This document shows positions 25,454 through 33,099 of a DNA stretch of 64,000 nucleotides, piece by piece. The notes under the pieces were generated by a model. It saw nothing but the letters and a program-made list of their open reading frames with translations. It ran no database searches and had not been told where the DNA came from. Origin of the DNA: Flavobacterium sp. SUN046 (GTDB lineage Bacteria; Bacteroidota; Bacteroidia; Flavobacteriales; Flavobacteriaceae). The stretch lies in NCBI RefSeq assembly GCF_028867965.1, contig NZ_JAPQNT010000005.1, positions 62,001 through 126,000 of the forward strand, read 5' to 3'. Made by a program: the position numbers and the translations under genes. Numbering within the stretch: the first letter of the stretch is position 1; every line of letters starts with the position of its first letter.

Positions 25454-26206
25454 TTACCAATTCATATTTGGATACGCTAATTGCATGTATTGCATTTGTG
25501 CTAAAAGATATCCCATATGTTCACTGTGAATTCCTTGTTTTCCTCCTTTTTGGAAGTATTCTATTGTTGGAATTTGCAATGTTGCTTCTTCTAAAATTTC
25601 GTTTACTTTTTTAAAATAATTTGCTTTTAAAAGTGTTACATCGACTCCAATTCCTTCTGAAACCATTGCTTTATCGGCTTCGGTTTGATGGAAAAGTTCG
25701 TCAGTAAAAATCCATAAATCGTTTATTGCGGCTTGGATTCGGTTATGGCTTTCTTCTGTTCCGTCGCCTAATCTTCTTATCCAATCGGAAGAGAATCTTG
25801 TGTGATACGAAACTTCTTTGATGCTTTTTTTAGCAATAGCAGCTAATGTTTCGTCTTTACTATTTTGTAATTCTTCTAGTACTATTAAATGATATGCATC
25901 GAATAGAAATTGTCTTGCAATAGAATACGCAAAATCTTGATTGGGTTGTTCTACCAACAAAACATTTTTATATTCTCTTTCTTTTCTTAGAAATGCGATG
26001 GTATCTTCTGTTGCATCTCCACCGATTAGTTTGGCAGCATATTGGAAATAACTTCTTACTTGACCGAATAAATCTAGTGAAATATTGGTCATTGCGATGT
26101 CGGTTTCTAAACTTGGTCCGTGACCGCAAAGTTCGCCTAGACGCTGACCTAAAATCAGAGAATTATCTGCAATTCCGTATATGTATTGAATTAAATTGTT
26201 GTTCAT
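25454..26206 (-). CDS. paaC: Phenylacetyl-CoA epoxidase structural subunit PaaC
   Basis: The 250-aa helical protein is of the ferritin-like PaaA/PaaC family. It has LGQRLGELCGHGPSLETDIAMTNISLDLFGQ (residues about 18-48) and the HTRFSSDWIRRLGDGTEES segment typical of PaaC. PaaC lacks the complete di-iron ligand set and acts as a structural partner for the catalytic PaaA. It is transcribed after paaB and before paaD. The length matches the family. Confidence 0.93.
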   Translation of the reverse strand: MNNNLIQYIYGIADNSLILGQRLGELCGHGPSLETDIAMTNISLDLFGQVRSYFQYAAKLIGGDATEDTIAFLRKEREYKNVLLVEQPNQDFAYSIARQFLFDAYHLIVLEELQNSKDETLAAIAKKSIKEVSYHTRFSSDWIRRLGDGTEESHNRIQAAINDLWIFTDELFHQTEADKAMVSEGIGVDVTLLKANYFKKVNEILEEATLQIPTIEYFQKGGKQGIHSEHMGYLLAQMQYMQLAYPNMNW

Positions 26207-26277
26207 AATTTGTTATTTCTTGCAAAGGCGCAGAGTCGCATGGACAATTTTACCGCAAATTCGCAAATTATTTTATA

Positions 26278-26308
26278 AACCTACAAGGTTTTGAAAACCT
26301 TGCAGGTT
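26278..26308. repeat. CTACAAGG/CCTTGCAGG palindrome
   Basis: AACCTACAAGGTTTT and AAAACCTTGCAGGTT, separated by one G, match at 14 of 15 pairs. It lies between paaB's stop (26310) and paaC and shares its core with the palindromes at 7751-7782 and 4632-4677. With no T tract on the minus side, it is more a repeat than a terminator; a degenerate CGCAAAG spacer repeat (26221-26270) sits next to it. Confidence 0.6.
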
Positions 26309-26309
26309 G

Positions 26310-26591
26310 TTACATGTGTTTTAACTCGTCTGGCAATTCGTAAAAAGTTGGATGGCGATAGGCTTTGTCTTTTGCAGGATCGAAAAGCTCAGCGTTGTCG
26401 TCTGGATTTGATGCTGTGATTTGTGCTGATGGAACTACCCAAATACTTACACCTTCCATTCTTCGTGTGTAGACATCGCGTGCGTTTTCGAGTGCCATTG
26501 TTGCATCGCTTGCGTGTAAACTTCCGCAATGGCGGTGTTCTAATCCGTTTTTACTTCTTATAAATACTTCGTATAGTGGCCAGTTTTTCAT
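26310..26591 (-). CDS. paaB: Phenylacetyl-CoA epoxidase subunit PaaB
   Basis: The 93-aa protein matches the short PaaB family: WPLYEVFIRSKNGLEHRHCG, SLHASDATMALENARDVYTRR and GVSIWVVPSAQI. PaaB bridges PaaAC heterodimers in the epoxidase. It sits directly between paaA and paaC in the same direction. Confidence 0.95.
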   Translation of the reverse strand: MKNWPLYEVFIRSKNGLEHRHCGSLHASDATMALENARDVYTRRMEGVSIWVVPSAQITASNPDDNAELFDPAKDKAYRHPTFYELPDELKHM

Positions 26592-26659
26592 AATTTTATA
26601 GTTTTCAGTGCAGTCGCAGTTGGCAGTCTTAAAACTGAAAACTGAGACTGTGAACTATT

Positions 26660-27616
26660 TTATATAGCTTGTTTTACTACTTTATTTTCTTGTTTTTCGG
26701 CATAAGCCATTGCAGCGTCGCGAACCCATTTTCCATTTTCCCAAGCGTTTACTCTTGCGGAAATTCGTTCTTTGTTACACGGTCCGTGGCCTTTTACTAC
26801 TTGCCAAAATTCGTCCCAATTCATTTCTCCGAAATCGTAGGATTGTTTTTCTTCGTTCCATTTTAAATCTGGATCTGGGATTGTAAGCCCAATCATATTG
26901 GCTTGAGGAACGGTTTGGTCTACGAATTGTTGACGTAAATCGTCGTTGCTTTTACGTTTTAGTTTCCATTTCATGGATTGTTCTGTATGAACTGATTCGG
27001 CATCTAATGGTCCGAGCATCATTAATGCAGGCCACCACCAACGGTTTAATGCGTCTTGTGCCATTTCTTTTTGTTCTGGCGTTCCTTCTGCCAATGTCAT
27101 CATGATTTGAAAACCTTGACGTTGGTGAAAACTTTCTTCTTTGCAAACACGCACCATTGCTCTTGCGTATGGCCCAAAAGAAGTGGAACATAATGGCACT
27201 TGATTGATAATTGCTGCACCGTCAACTAGCCAACCGATTGCGCCCATATCGGCCCAAGTTAGTGTTGGATAATTGAAAATACTAGAATATTTTGCTTTAC
27301 CAGAATGGAGTTGTTCGTATAATTCTTCGCGAGAAATTCCGAGTGTTTCGCATGCTGAATACAAGTATAAACCGTGTCCGGCTTCGTCTTGGATTTTGGC
27401 TAAAAGAGCTACTTTTCTTTTTAACGATGGCGCACGTGTTATCCAATTTCCTTCGGGAAGCATTCCTACAATTTCGGAATGTGCGTGTTGGGAAATTTGA
27501 CGAATATGAGTTTGACGATACTTTTCGGGCATCCAATCTTTGGGCTCGATTTTTTCGTCTCGCGCTATTCTTGCGTCGAAGATTTCTTCTAGGTTTTTTA
27601 CTTCTTTTTCTGACAT
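26660..27616 (-). CDS. paaA: Phenylacetyl-CoA epoxidase catalytic subunit PaaA
   Basis: The 318-aa ferritin-like protein carries the di-iron site. [32 protein letters not shown] (ExxH) and [11 protein letters not shown] (ExxxH) give the conserved Glu and His ligands. It inserts oxygen into the ring of phenylacetyl-CoA to give the 1,2-epoxide, using electrons from PaaE. Length and motifs fit the family. The gene starts the A-B-C-D core, and the 298-nt gap upstream to paaE holds repeats and element copy 4. Confidence 0.96.
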   Translation of the reverse strand: MSEKEVKNLEEIFDARIARDEKIEPKDWMPEKYRQTHIRQISQHAHSEIVGMLPEGNWITRAPSLKRKVALLAKIQDEAGHGLYLYSACETLGISREELYEQLHSGKAKYSSIFNYPTLTWADMGAIGWLVDGAAIINQVPLCSTSFGPYARAMVRVCKEESFHQRQGFQIMMTLAEGTPEQKEMAQDALNRWWWPALMMLGPLDAESVHTEQSMKWKLKRKSNDDLRQQFVDQTVPQANMIGLTIPDPDLKWNEEKQSYDFGEMNWDEFWQVVKGHGPCNKERISARVNAWENGKWVRDAAMAYAEKQENKVVKQAI

Positions 27617-27701
27617 ACTTTTTTGAATTAGTGTTCAGTGTTCAGTCGCCGTAATACTTTACTTTGCAGTAACTTTGAACGATTATTGTTTTTTATTTTT
27701 T

Positions 27702-27795
27702 GCCACAGATTTAACGGATTATACAGATTTTCACTGATTTTGTTTTACCGCAAATTTGCTATTTATTTTATTTTTTATTCAATTCGTTTGCTTTT
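27702..27795. repeat. GCCACAGATTTAACGGATTA-type repeat preceding element copy 4
   Basis: Same composite as 22200-22278: a GCCACAGATT... repeat, then AT-rich sequence ending TTCGTTTGCTTTT directly before TAGCCCTGATTG. TTCGTTTG resembles a Bacteroidota -7 box placed six or seven bases before the element's first base. Confidence 0.45.
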
Positions 27796-27890
27796 TAGCC
27801 CTGATTGCAGGGAAAAGCCTCGCTTCTTTAGCGAGCTTTGGAAGGAAAGCAGGAATATGGATTATTAAAATTCCCGAGCCATTCGCTTCT
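27796..27890 (+). ncRNA. Dispersed structured element, copy 4
   Basis: Runs from TAGCCCTGATTGCAGGG to GAGCCATTCGCTTCT. The apical stem is CTCGCT paired with AGCGAG, followed by GGAAGGAAAGCAGGAATA as in copy 3. It is antisense to the paa transcript, in the paaE-paaA spacer. Confidence 0.5.
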
Positions 27891-27892
27891 GA

Positions 27893-27914
27893 CTTCGACA
27901 AGCTCAGCCTGACA
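27893..27914. repeat. CTTCGACAAGCTCAG-type repeat
   Basis: CTTCGACAAGCTCAGCCTGA plus CA lies right after element copy 4 and touches the paaE stop codon (27915-27917). Confidence 0.6.
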
Positions 27915-28988
27915 TTATACTCCAAAATCGACTACCACTTTGTCGGTTGTTGGAACGGCTTGACAGCTTAAAACCAATCCTTTAGCGACTTCGTGAGCGT
28001 CGAGTGCGTAGTTGACTTTCATTTCAACTTCGCCTTCTAAAACTTTGCATTTGCAAGTGCTGCAAACACCGCCTTTGCAGGCAAATGGTAAATCGGCTCC
28101 GGCTGCTAATGCGCCATCGAGTATGTTGTCGTAGGCTTCGTCCATCACGAAATGAAACTCTTTTCCGCCGTCGATGATGGTGATGTCGGTTCCGTTTACC
28201 TTGTTTTCTACTATTCTTTGTATTCGTTTTTTGTCTTCTTCGGTGATTCCAGACGTGAACAATTCGTAATGTATTTTGTCTTTGTCTAATCCGGCAGCTG
28301 ATAATTCGTCGCGCAATAGAAAAATCATATCTTCCGGTCCACAGATGAAACAGTCGTCGGTTGCTGGAATGTAGATTATTTTTTCGGTTAATATCTGAAT
28401 TTTTTCTTTGGTAAATCTTCCATTGAATAATTCGGATGCTCGGTGTTCTTTGGTTAGGAAATGAAAAATTTCGAAACGATTGAAATACACGTTTTTAAGT
28501 TGTTCAATTTCTTCTTTAAAGATAATGGATTTTACCGAACGATTTAAATAAAATAATTTAAAAGTGCTGTTTGGCTCGGATGCTAAATGGGTTTTTATGA
28601 TGGAAAGAATTGGTGTGATGCCGCTTCCTGCTGCGAATGCTATGTAATTTTTGGCTTTTTGCGTATCAATTTCTACATTGAATTTTCCGCTTGGTGGCAT
28701 TATTTCTAGAACATCACCATTTTTCAAAGTTTCGTTTACGTAGGTTGAAAACAATCCGCCATTGATTTTTTTTACGGCTACTTTCCATTTATTTTCGATT
28801 GGTGACGAACATAACGAATAAGAACGACGCACATCTTCGCCTTCAATTATCGCTTTTAACGTGAGATGTTGTCCTGGTTTGTATTGAAATTCTTGCTTTA
28901 ATTCTTGTGGAATTTCAAAAGAAAGTACAGAACAATCTTTGGTTTCCTTGTAAATATCGGCAATTTTAATAGTATGAAATTTTGACAT
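27915..28988 (-). CDS. paaE: Phenylacetyl-CoA epoxidase reductase PaaE
   Basis: I use the ATG at 28988 (MSKFHTIKIADI, 357 aa); a GTG two codons upstream is less likely. The N-terminal flavodoxin reductase part has RRSYSLCSSP (FAD binding) and FAAGSGITPILSIIKTHL (NADPH domain), followed by FICGPEDMI. The C-terminal ferredoxin domain has the 2Fe-2S cysteines in FACKGGVCSTCKCKV and a later Cys in LSCQAVP. It passes electrons from NADPH to the PaaABC oxygenase. It is the first paa gene behind the TetR-type operator, whereas in E. coli paaE comes last of the five epoxidase genes. Confidence 0.95.
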   Translation of the reverse strand: MSKFHTIKIADIYKETKDCSVLSFEIPQELKQEFQYKPGQHLTLKAIIEGEDVRRSYSLCSSPIENKWKVAVKKINGGLFSTYVNETLKNGDVLEIMPPSGKFNVEIDTQKAKNYIAFAAGSGITPILSIIKTHLASEPNSTFKLFYLNRSVKSIIFKEEIEQLKNVYFNRFEIFHFLTKEHRASELFNGRFTKEKIQILTEKIIYIPATDDCFICGPEDMIFLLRDELSAAGLDKDKIHYELFTSGITEEDKKRIQRIVENKVNGTDITIIDGGKEFHFVMDEAYDNILDGALAAGADLPFACKGGVCSTCKCKVLEGEVEMKVNYALDAHEVAKGLVLSCQAVPTTDKVVVDFGV

Positions 28989-29006
28989 AATCACTCTCTC
29001 TGTTTT

Positions 29007-29024
29007 AACTAACGTTTGTTAGTT
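29007..29024. promoter_or_regulatory. Probable TetR-family operator of the paa operon
   Basis: AACTAAC-GTTT-GTTAGTT is a perfect 7-bp inverted repeat with a 4-nt spacer, a typical TetR-family site. It lies about 18-36 nt before the paaE ATG and just downstream of the -7 box at 29032-29039, so a bound repressor would cover the transcription start. The TetR gene at 29268-29837 lies upstream in the same orientation. Confidence 0.7.
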
Positions 29025-29031
29025 TGATATG

Positions 29032-29039
29032 CAAATTTA
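29032..29039 (-). promoter_or_regulatory. Predicted paaE promoter, -7 box TAAATTTG
   Basis: On the minus strand TAAATTTG fits the Bacteroidota -7 consensus TAnnTTTG, 43 nt before the paaE start. The -33 TTG element is poor; a TTTTCG stretch lies at about the right distance. Confidence 0.55.
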
Positions 29040-29079
29040 GTGATTTTTTTGATATGTTACGAAAACGTTATATTTTTTT

Positions 29080-29215
29080 TGCCACGAAGACTCGAAGGCA
29101 CAAAGTTTTTTAAACCATTAAGATATTTAAGGTTATTAAGTTTGGTTTTTATGGTTTCACGCAAAGTCGCAATTTCTTTTTAAACCATTAAGATATTTAA
29201 GTTCATTAAGATTGG
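29080..29215. repeat. Cluster of short intergenic repeats between tetR and the paa promoter
   Basis: Two copies of TTTAAACCATTAAGATATTT (about 29110 and 29178) alternate with CGAAGGCACAAAG and CACGCAAAGTCGCAA text. The same CCATTAAGA...CATTAAG text occurs upstream of the BCAT gene (15160-15275). A perfect palindrome CCTGTTTGCCGAAAGGCAGG-like hairpin follows at about 29230-29252. Confidence 0.45.
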
Positions 29216-29267
29216 TTTTGGAACACAGACCTGTTTGCCGAAAGGCAGGTTGGAGAAACTTGAGAAA

Positions 29268-29837
29268 TTATACAATTCCGTTTAGTAAAACTTGAATCAT
29301 GGTTGCTTTTAGCACTTCGGGTTTAATTGTTTTTTTCTTTCCGTACCAAATGTAGAGCGTTCTTAGGGTTGAAAGTGTTGAAAAAATTATTACTTCAATG
29401 TTTAGGTTTTTGATTTCGCCGTTTGCGATTCCGGATTTGATAATTTTTCGAAAACTTTCTTCGTAGTCGTTTCGCATTTTGATAAAATAAATTAAATCAC
29501 TGTCGGTTAAGTGCATCCAATCGTTGTTGAGACAGGCTAATGCATCTGAATTTCTTAGTGTAATATCGATATGTAGTTGGATAACTCGTTCGATTTTTTG
29601 GATGGTTGTGTCATCAGAAGCTAGAATTTCATCTATAATAGAAGTAAATTCCTCGGCAATTTCGATAATGATTAAGACTAAAATTTCTTGTTTGGATTTG
29701 ATATGATTATAAAGACTTGCGGCCTTGATATCCATAGCTTGAGCGATGTCACGCATGGTTACAGCGCTGTATCCTTTTTCTTTGAAAAGTTTGGCAGAAA
29801 TGTTTATTATTTCGGTTTTTCTATCGGTAATCTTCAT
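29268..29837 (-). CDS. TetR-family transcriptional regulator, probable paa repressor
   Basis: The 189-aa protein starts with a TetR helix-turn-helix (residues about 8-55: IINISAKLFKEKGYSAVTMR, DIAQAMDIKAASLYNHIKSK). The C-terminal helical ligand domain is not informative by eye. It lies upstream of paaE with the operator palindrome at 29007-29024, so it is likely a PaaR-type repressor released by phenylacetyl-CoA; the ligand is an inference. There are only about 18 nt between its start and the terminator of the upstream adhesin gene, so its own promoter is not obvious. Confidence 0.8.
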   Translation of the reverse strand: MKITDRKTEIINISAKLFKEKGYSAVTMRDIAQAMDIKAASLYNHIKSKQEILVLIIIEIAEEFTSIIDEILASDDTTIQKIERVIQLHIDITLRNSDALACLNNDWMHLTDSDLIYFIKMRNDYEESFRKIIKSGIANGEIKNLNIEVIIFSTLSTLRTLYIWYGKKKTIKPEVLKATMIQVLLNGIV

Positions 29838-29855
29838 CGATTCAAAAGTAATAAA

Positions 29856-29883
29856 AAAACCATCCGTCGAAACGAATGGTTTT
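29856..29883 (-). terminator. Terminator downstream of the Ig-repeat adhesin gene
   Basis: AAACCATCCGT and ACGAATGGTTT pair with one mismatch around CGAA. On the minus strand the stem is followed by a T run (complement of 29853-29859). Confidence 0.75.
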
Positions 29884-29906
29884 AGAAAAAACTAAAAAAC
29901 TACTTA

Positions 29907-32900
29907 CTATTTTTTAATGACTTTAAAGGTTTTGATAACGTTGTCAATGGTAACTTGAATTAAATAAGTTCCTGTTGGTAAATTAGACATTTCTATTTTT
30001 GTCTCTAAATCATTTATGGTTTTGGAAGATAATGTTCTTCCTAACATGTCTATAACTTCCACTTTTGACATTACTTCGGTATTTGAAATATTCAAAATAT
30101 CGGTTACAGGATTTGGATACATTTTTATTTCATTGAAAACAAAACTTTCATTTCCTAAACAACCACCTAACGTAGTTGTCACAGCTAATCGTGTTGGACT
30201 TTCACATGTTCCATTATTTTGACTGGCAAAATAGGTTGTTCCAGAAACTAATAAAGTATTATTTGGAATAATAATTCCGCCAGAAGCTGCATCATACCAA
30301 ACAATATTTGTACCAGTTGTAACCAGTAAGCCAACGGTTTCACCAGAACAAAATGTTTGATTAGAATTTCCTGTTGGAGCACTAACATATTGAATTGAAG
30401 CTGTAACTGCAACTCTTGATGATGTACAAGTTCCGTTAGAAACCTCAACATAATACGTTGTAGTTGTTGAAATACTTGGAGTTGTAAAGTTAGAACCGGT
30501 TGCTATACTTGTTCCACCAGTTGCTGTTGCATACCAATTTAATGTTCCACCAGTAGCTGTTGCGCTTAATGTTAGCGTTCCTGCATCACATCGTGAGTTT
30601 GGTGTTGTTCCAGTAATAGTTTGCAAATCATCTATTGTTGCTGTAACTGCAGTTCTAGTTGACGTACAAATTCCGTTCGTAGCTTCAACATAATAGGTTG
30701 TTGTAGATGTGATACTTGGAGTTGTAAAACTAGTTCCAGTTGCTAAAGCCGTTCCGCCAGTTGCAACATTATACCACACTAAACTTCCCACACTTGATGA
30801 AGCATTTAAAACCACCGATCCTGTTCCACAACGACTCGCTGGAGTAGTTGATGTAACCGTTGGAACAGCATTTATTGTTGCTGTAACCGCAGTTCTAACA
30901 GATGAAATGCAAGTTCCGTTTGCACCTTCTACATAATAAGTTGTAGTTGAAGATAAATTTGGTGTTACAAAATTACTTCCGGTAAAAACTAAAGTTCCAG
31001 CTGTTGGAGCATCGTACCAATTTATGGTTCCGTTAGAATAAGTTGCAGTTAATGTTACACTTCCAGGTCCACATCTTGAAGCACTTACCGCCGATGTATT
31101 ACTTGGTGTTTGATTTACCGTTACTATTACAGGAATTCTAGCCGATTGACAGCTTCCATTAGTAGCTTGAACATAGAATGTAACTGTGCTAGCTAATCCT
31201 GTTAGCGAGAATGTACTGCCAGTTCCTTGAATTGTTCCACCAGTTGGTACATTATACCAAGCTAAAGTTCCTGCACTTGCTGTTGCTGAAATTGTGAATG
31301 TATCACCACTACAAATAGTATCAGGAGTTGTTGAAGTTATAGTTGGCGAAGTATTTACAGTTGCAATAACTGCAGTTCTTGGCGAAGTACAACCTCCGTT
31401 TACAGATTCTACATAATAAGTAGTAGTTACTGAAATACTTGGAGTTGTAAAACTACTTCCAGTTGCAAGAGCTGTTCCGCCAGTTGCATTTGCATACCAA
31501 CTTATAGTTCCAGCATTTGCCGTAGCACTCAAAGTTACCGTTCCTGCATCACAACGACTACTTGGAGTAGTTGATGTTATTATTGGAGTAACATTTACAG
31601 TTGCTGTTACAGCTGTTCTTACAGAAGTACAAGTTCCGTTTGAAGTTTCTACATAATAAGTTGTAGAAACTGAAATACTTGGAGTTGTAAAACTTGTTCC
31701 TGTTGCTAAACTTGTTCCGCCAGATGCATTTGCAAACCAATTAATTGTTCCAGAATTAGCAGTAGCTGATAATGCTATTGTTCCTGAATCACAACGACTA
31801 GCTGGTGTAGTTGAAGTAATAATTGGAGTTGTATTAATTGTTGCAATAACTGCCGTTCTTGGCGAAGTACAACTTCCTGTTGTTGCTTCAACGTAATAAG
31901 TTGTTGTTGTACCAATACTTGGAGTTGTAAAATTATTGGTTGTAGCTAATGGAGTTCCGCCAGTTGGATTTGCATACCAAATTGTATTTCCTGCACTTGC
32001 TGTTGCATTTAACGTTACACTTCCTGCATCACAACGACTTGCTGGTGTTGTTGATGTTATTGTTGGCGTAGTATTTACTGTTGCAATTACTGGAACTCTT
32101 GTTGAAGTACAAACTCCGTTAATTGATTCAACATAATACATTGTAGTTGCTGCAATACTTGGCGTTGTAAAACTTGTACCTGTTGCAATAGCTGTTCCAC
32201 CAGTTGAATTTGCATACCAATTTAAAGTTCCGACATTAGTTGTAGCTTGTAAAGTTACTGTTCCTGCATCGCATCTACTTGCTGGCGTTGTGCTTGTAAC
32301 AGATGGATTGGCATAAACATTTATGTAAGAATTTAAAGTTACTGTACCTGTTCCGTTATAGTTTGCAGCTACTAATGTTACTGCATAACTTCCAGCTGTA
32401 TTGTATGTTATTACAGGATTTTGAACTGTTGAACTATTTGGCGTTCCACCTGTAAATGTCCAAGTCCAAGCCGATGGAATGTTAGTCGATGTATCTGTAA
32501 ATGTTACCGATTGACCAACACAAATTTCGATAGCCGAAGCTGTAAAACTTGCAACTGGTGGTGCTGTTGGACAAATTTGTGGCGTTGCGTCAACAACTGC
32601 ACCATCATTATCCCCACCAAAATAAGCATAAAATGAAGGCGGAAAAGGACATGTTCCTATAATCGTTTCATCTGTTGTTGCTCCGTCATTATCTCCGCCC
32701 ATGTAGGCAAAAAACGATGGTGGAATTCCGCATGCTGTAGCAGACAATTCATCTACTGTTGCGCCATCATTGTCGCCACCTAAGTAAGCAAAAAACGATG
32801 GTGGTATTCCACATGCTGTATTACTAAATTCATCTACTGTTGCTCCGTCATTGTTTCCTCCAAAATATGCGTTGAAATGCGCAGGAATTCCGCAGGATGT

Positions 32901-33020
32901 TGTACTCAATTCTTCTGAAAAAGACCCAGAGGAAGTTCCTCCATTATATTGAGCAAACGATGACAAATGAGACAATAAAATTATTAAGAATACAACTATA
33001 TAATTTTTAGTTGTTTTCAT
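29907..33020 (-). CDS. Secreted Ig-like repeat protein with T9SS C-terminal sorting domain
   Basis: The 1037-aa protein has a signal peptide (1-23, ending SSFA), four 27-aa repeats with the core AY(F/L/M)GGDNDGATVDE (residues 43-149), a PKD-like domain (about 153-239, SFTASAIEICVGQSVTFTD), then eight closely similar and one divergent Ig-like repeats of about 80 aa, each with a Cys pair (SRCDAG ... NGTCTS) and an NWYA...GGT core. The last 80 residues form a type A T9SS sorting domain (MYPNPVTDILNIS, LPTGTYLIQV, TFKVIKK). It is exported by the type IX system and is likely a surface adhesin or matrix protein. It is the second gene behind the operator at 34615-34634, after the SUMF1-like gene with a 79-nt spacer. 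Confidence 0.85.
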   Translation of the reverse strand: MKTTKNYIVVFLIILLSHLSSFAQYNGGTSSGSFSEELSTTSCGIPAHFNAYFGGNNDGATVDEFSNTACGIPPSFFAYLGGDNDGATVDELSATACGIPPSFFAYMGGDNDGATTDETIIGTCPFPPSFYAYFGGDNDGAVVDATPQICPTAPPVASFTASAIEICVGQSVTFTDTSTNIPSAWTWTFTGGTPNSSTVQNPVITYNTAGSYAVTLVAANYNGTGTVTLNSYINVYANPSVTSTTPASRCDAGTVTLQATTNVGTLNWYANSTGGTAIATGTSFTTPSIAATTMYYVESINGVCTSTRVPVIATVNTTPTITSTTPASRCDAGSVTLNATASAGNTIWYANPTGGTPLATTNNFTTPSIGTTTTYYVEATTGSCTSPRTAVIATINTTPIITSTTPASRCDSGTIALSATANSGTINWFANASGGTSLATGTSFTTPSISVSTTYYVETSNGTCTSVRTAVTATVNVTPIITSTTPSSRCDAGTVTLSATANAGTISWYANATGGTALATGSSFTTPSISVTTTYYVESVNGGCTSPRTAVIATVNTSPTITSTTPDTICSGDTFTISATASAGTLAWYNVPTGGTIQGTGSTFSLTGLASTVTFYVQATNGSCQSARIPVIVTVNQTPSNTSAVSASRCGPGSVTLTATYSNGTINWYDAPTAGTLVFTGSNFVTPNLSSTTTYYVEGANGTCISSVRTAVTATINAVPTVTSTTPASRCGTGSVVLNASSSVGSLVWYNVATGGTALATGTSFTTPSITSTTTYYVEATNGICTSTRTAVTATIDDLQTITGTTPNSRCDAGTLTLSATATGGTLNWYATATGGTSIATGSNFTTPSISTTTTYYVEVSNGTCTSSRVAVTASIQYVSAPTGNSNQTFCSGETVGLLVTTGTNIVWYDAASGGIIIPNNTLLVSGTTYFASQNNGTCESPTRLAVTTTLGGCLGNESFVFNEIKMYPNPVTDILNISNTEVMSKVEVIDMLGRTLSSKTINDLETKIEMSNLPTGTYLIQVTIDNVIKTFKVIKK
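30170..32309 (-). repeat. Array of about nine 240-bp Ig-like coding repeats
   Basis: Successive units within the adhesin gene are similar at the DNA level (for example TACTTGGAGTTGTAAAACT recurs at regular intervals of about 240 bp). Unit 5 and the last unit are the most diverged. Confidence 0.75.
32574..32894 (-). repeat. Four 81-bp coding repeats (27-aa GGDNDGA motif)
   Basis: Protein residues 43-149 consist of four in-register 27-aa units, each starting with Cys-(Gly/Pro)-(Ile/Phe)-Pro and containing GG(D/N)NDGA(T/V). The DNA units are also similar (CCATCATTGTCGCCACC-like core). Confidence 0.75.
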
Positions 33021-33099
33021 CTAATTTGATTTTAAAATTGTTAAATAATTTTGATTCAGAAATAAACTATTTGCGTTTAATTTCATTCAAATTAGATTA

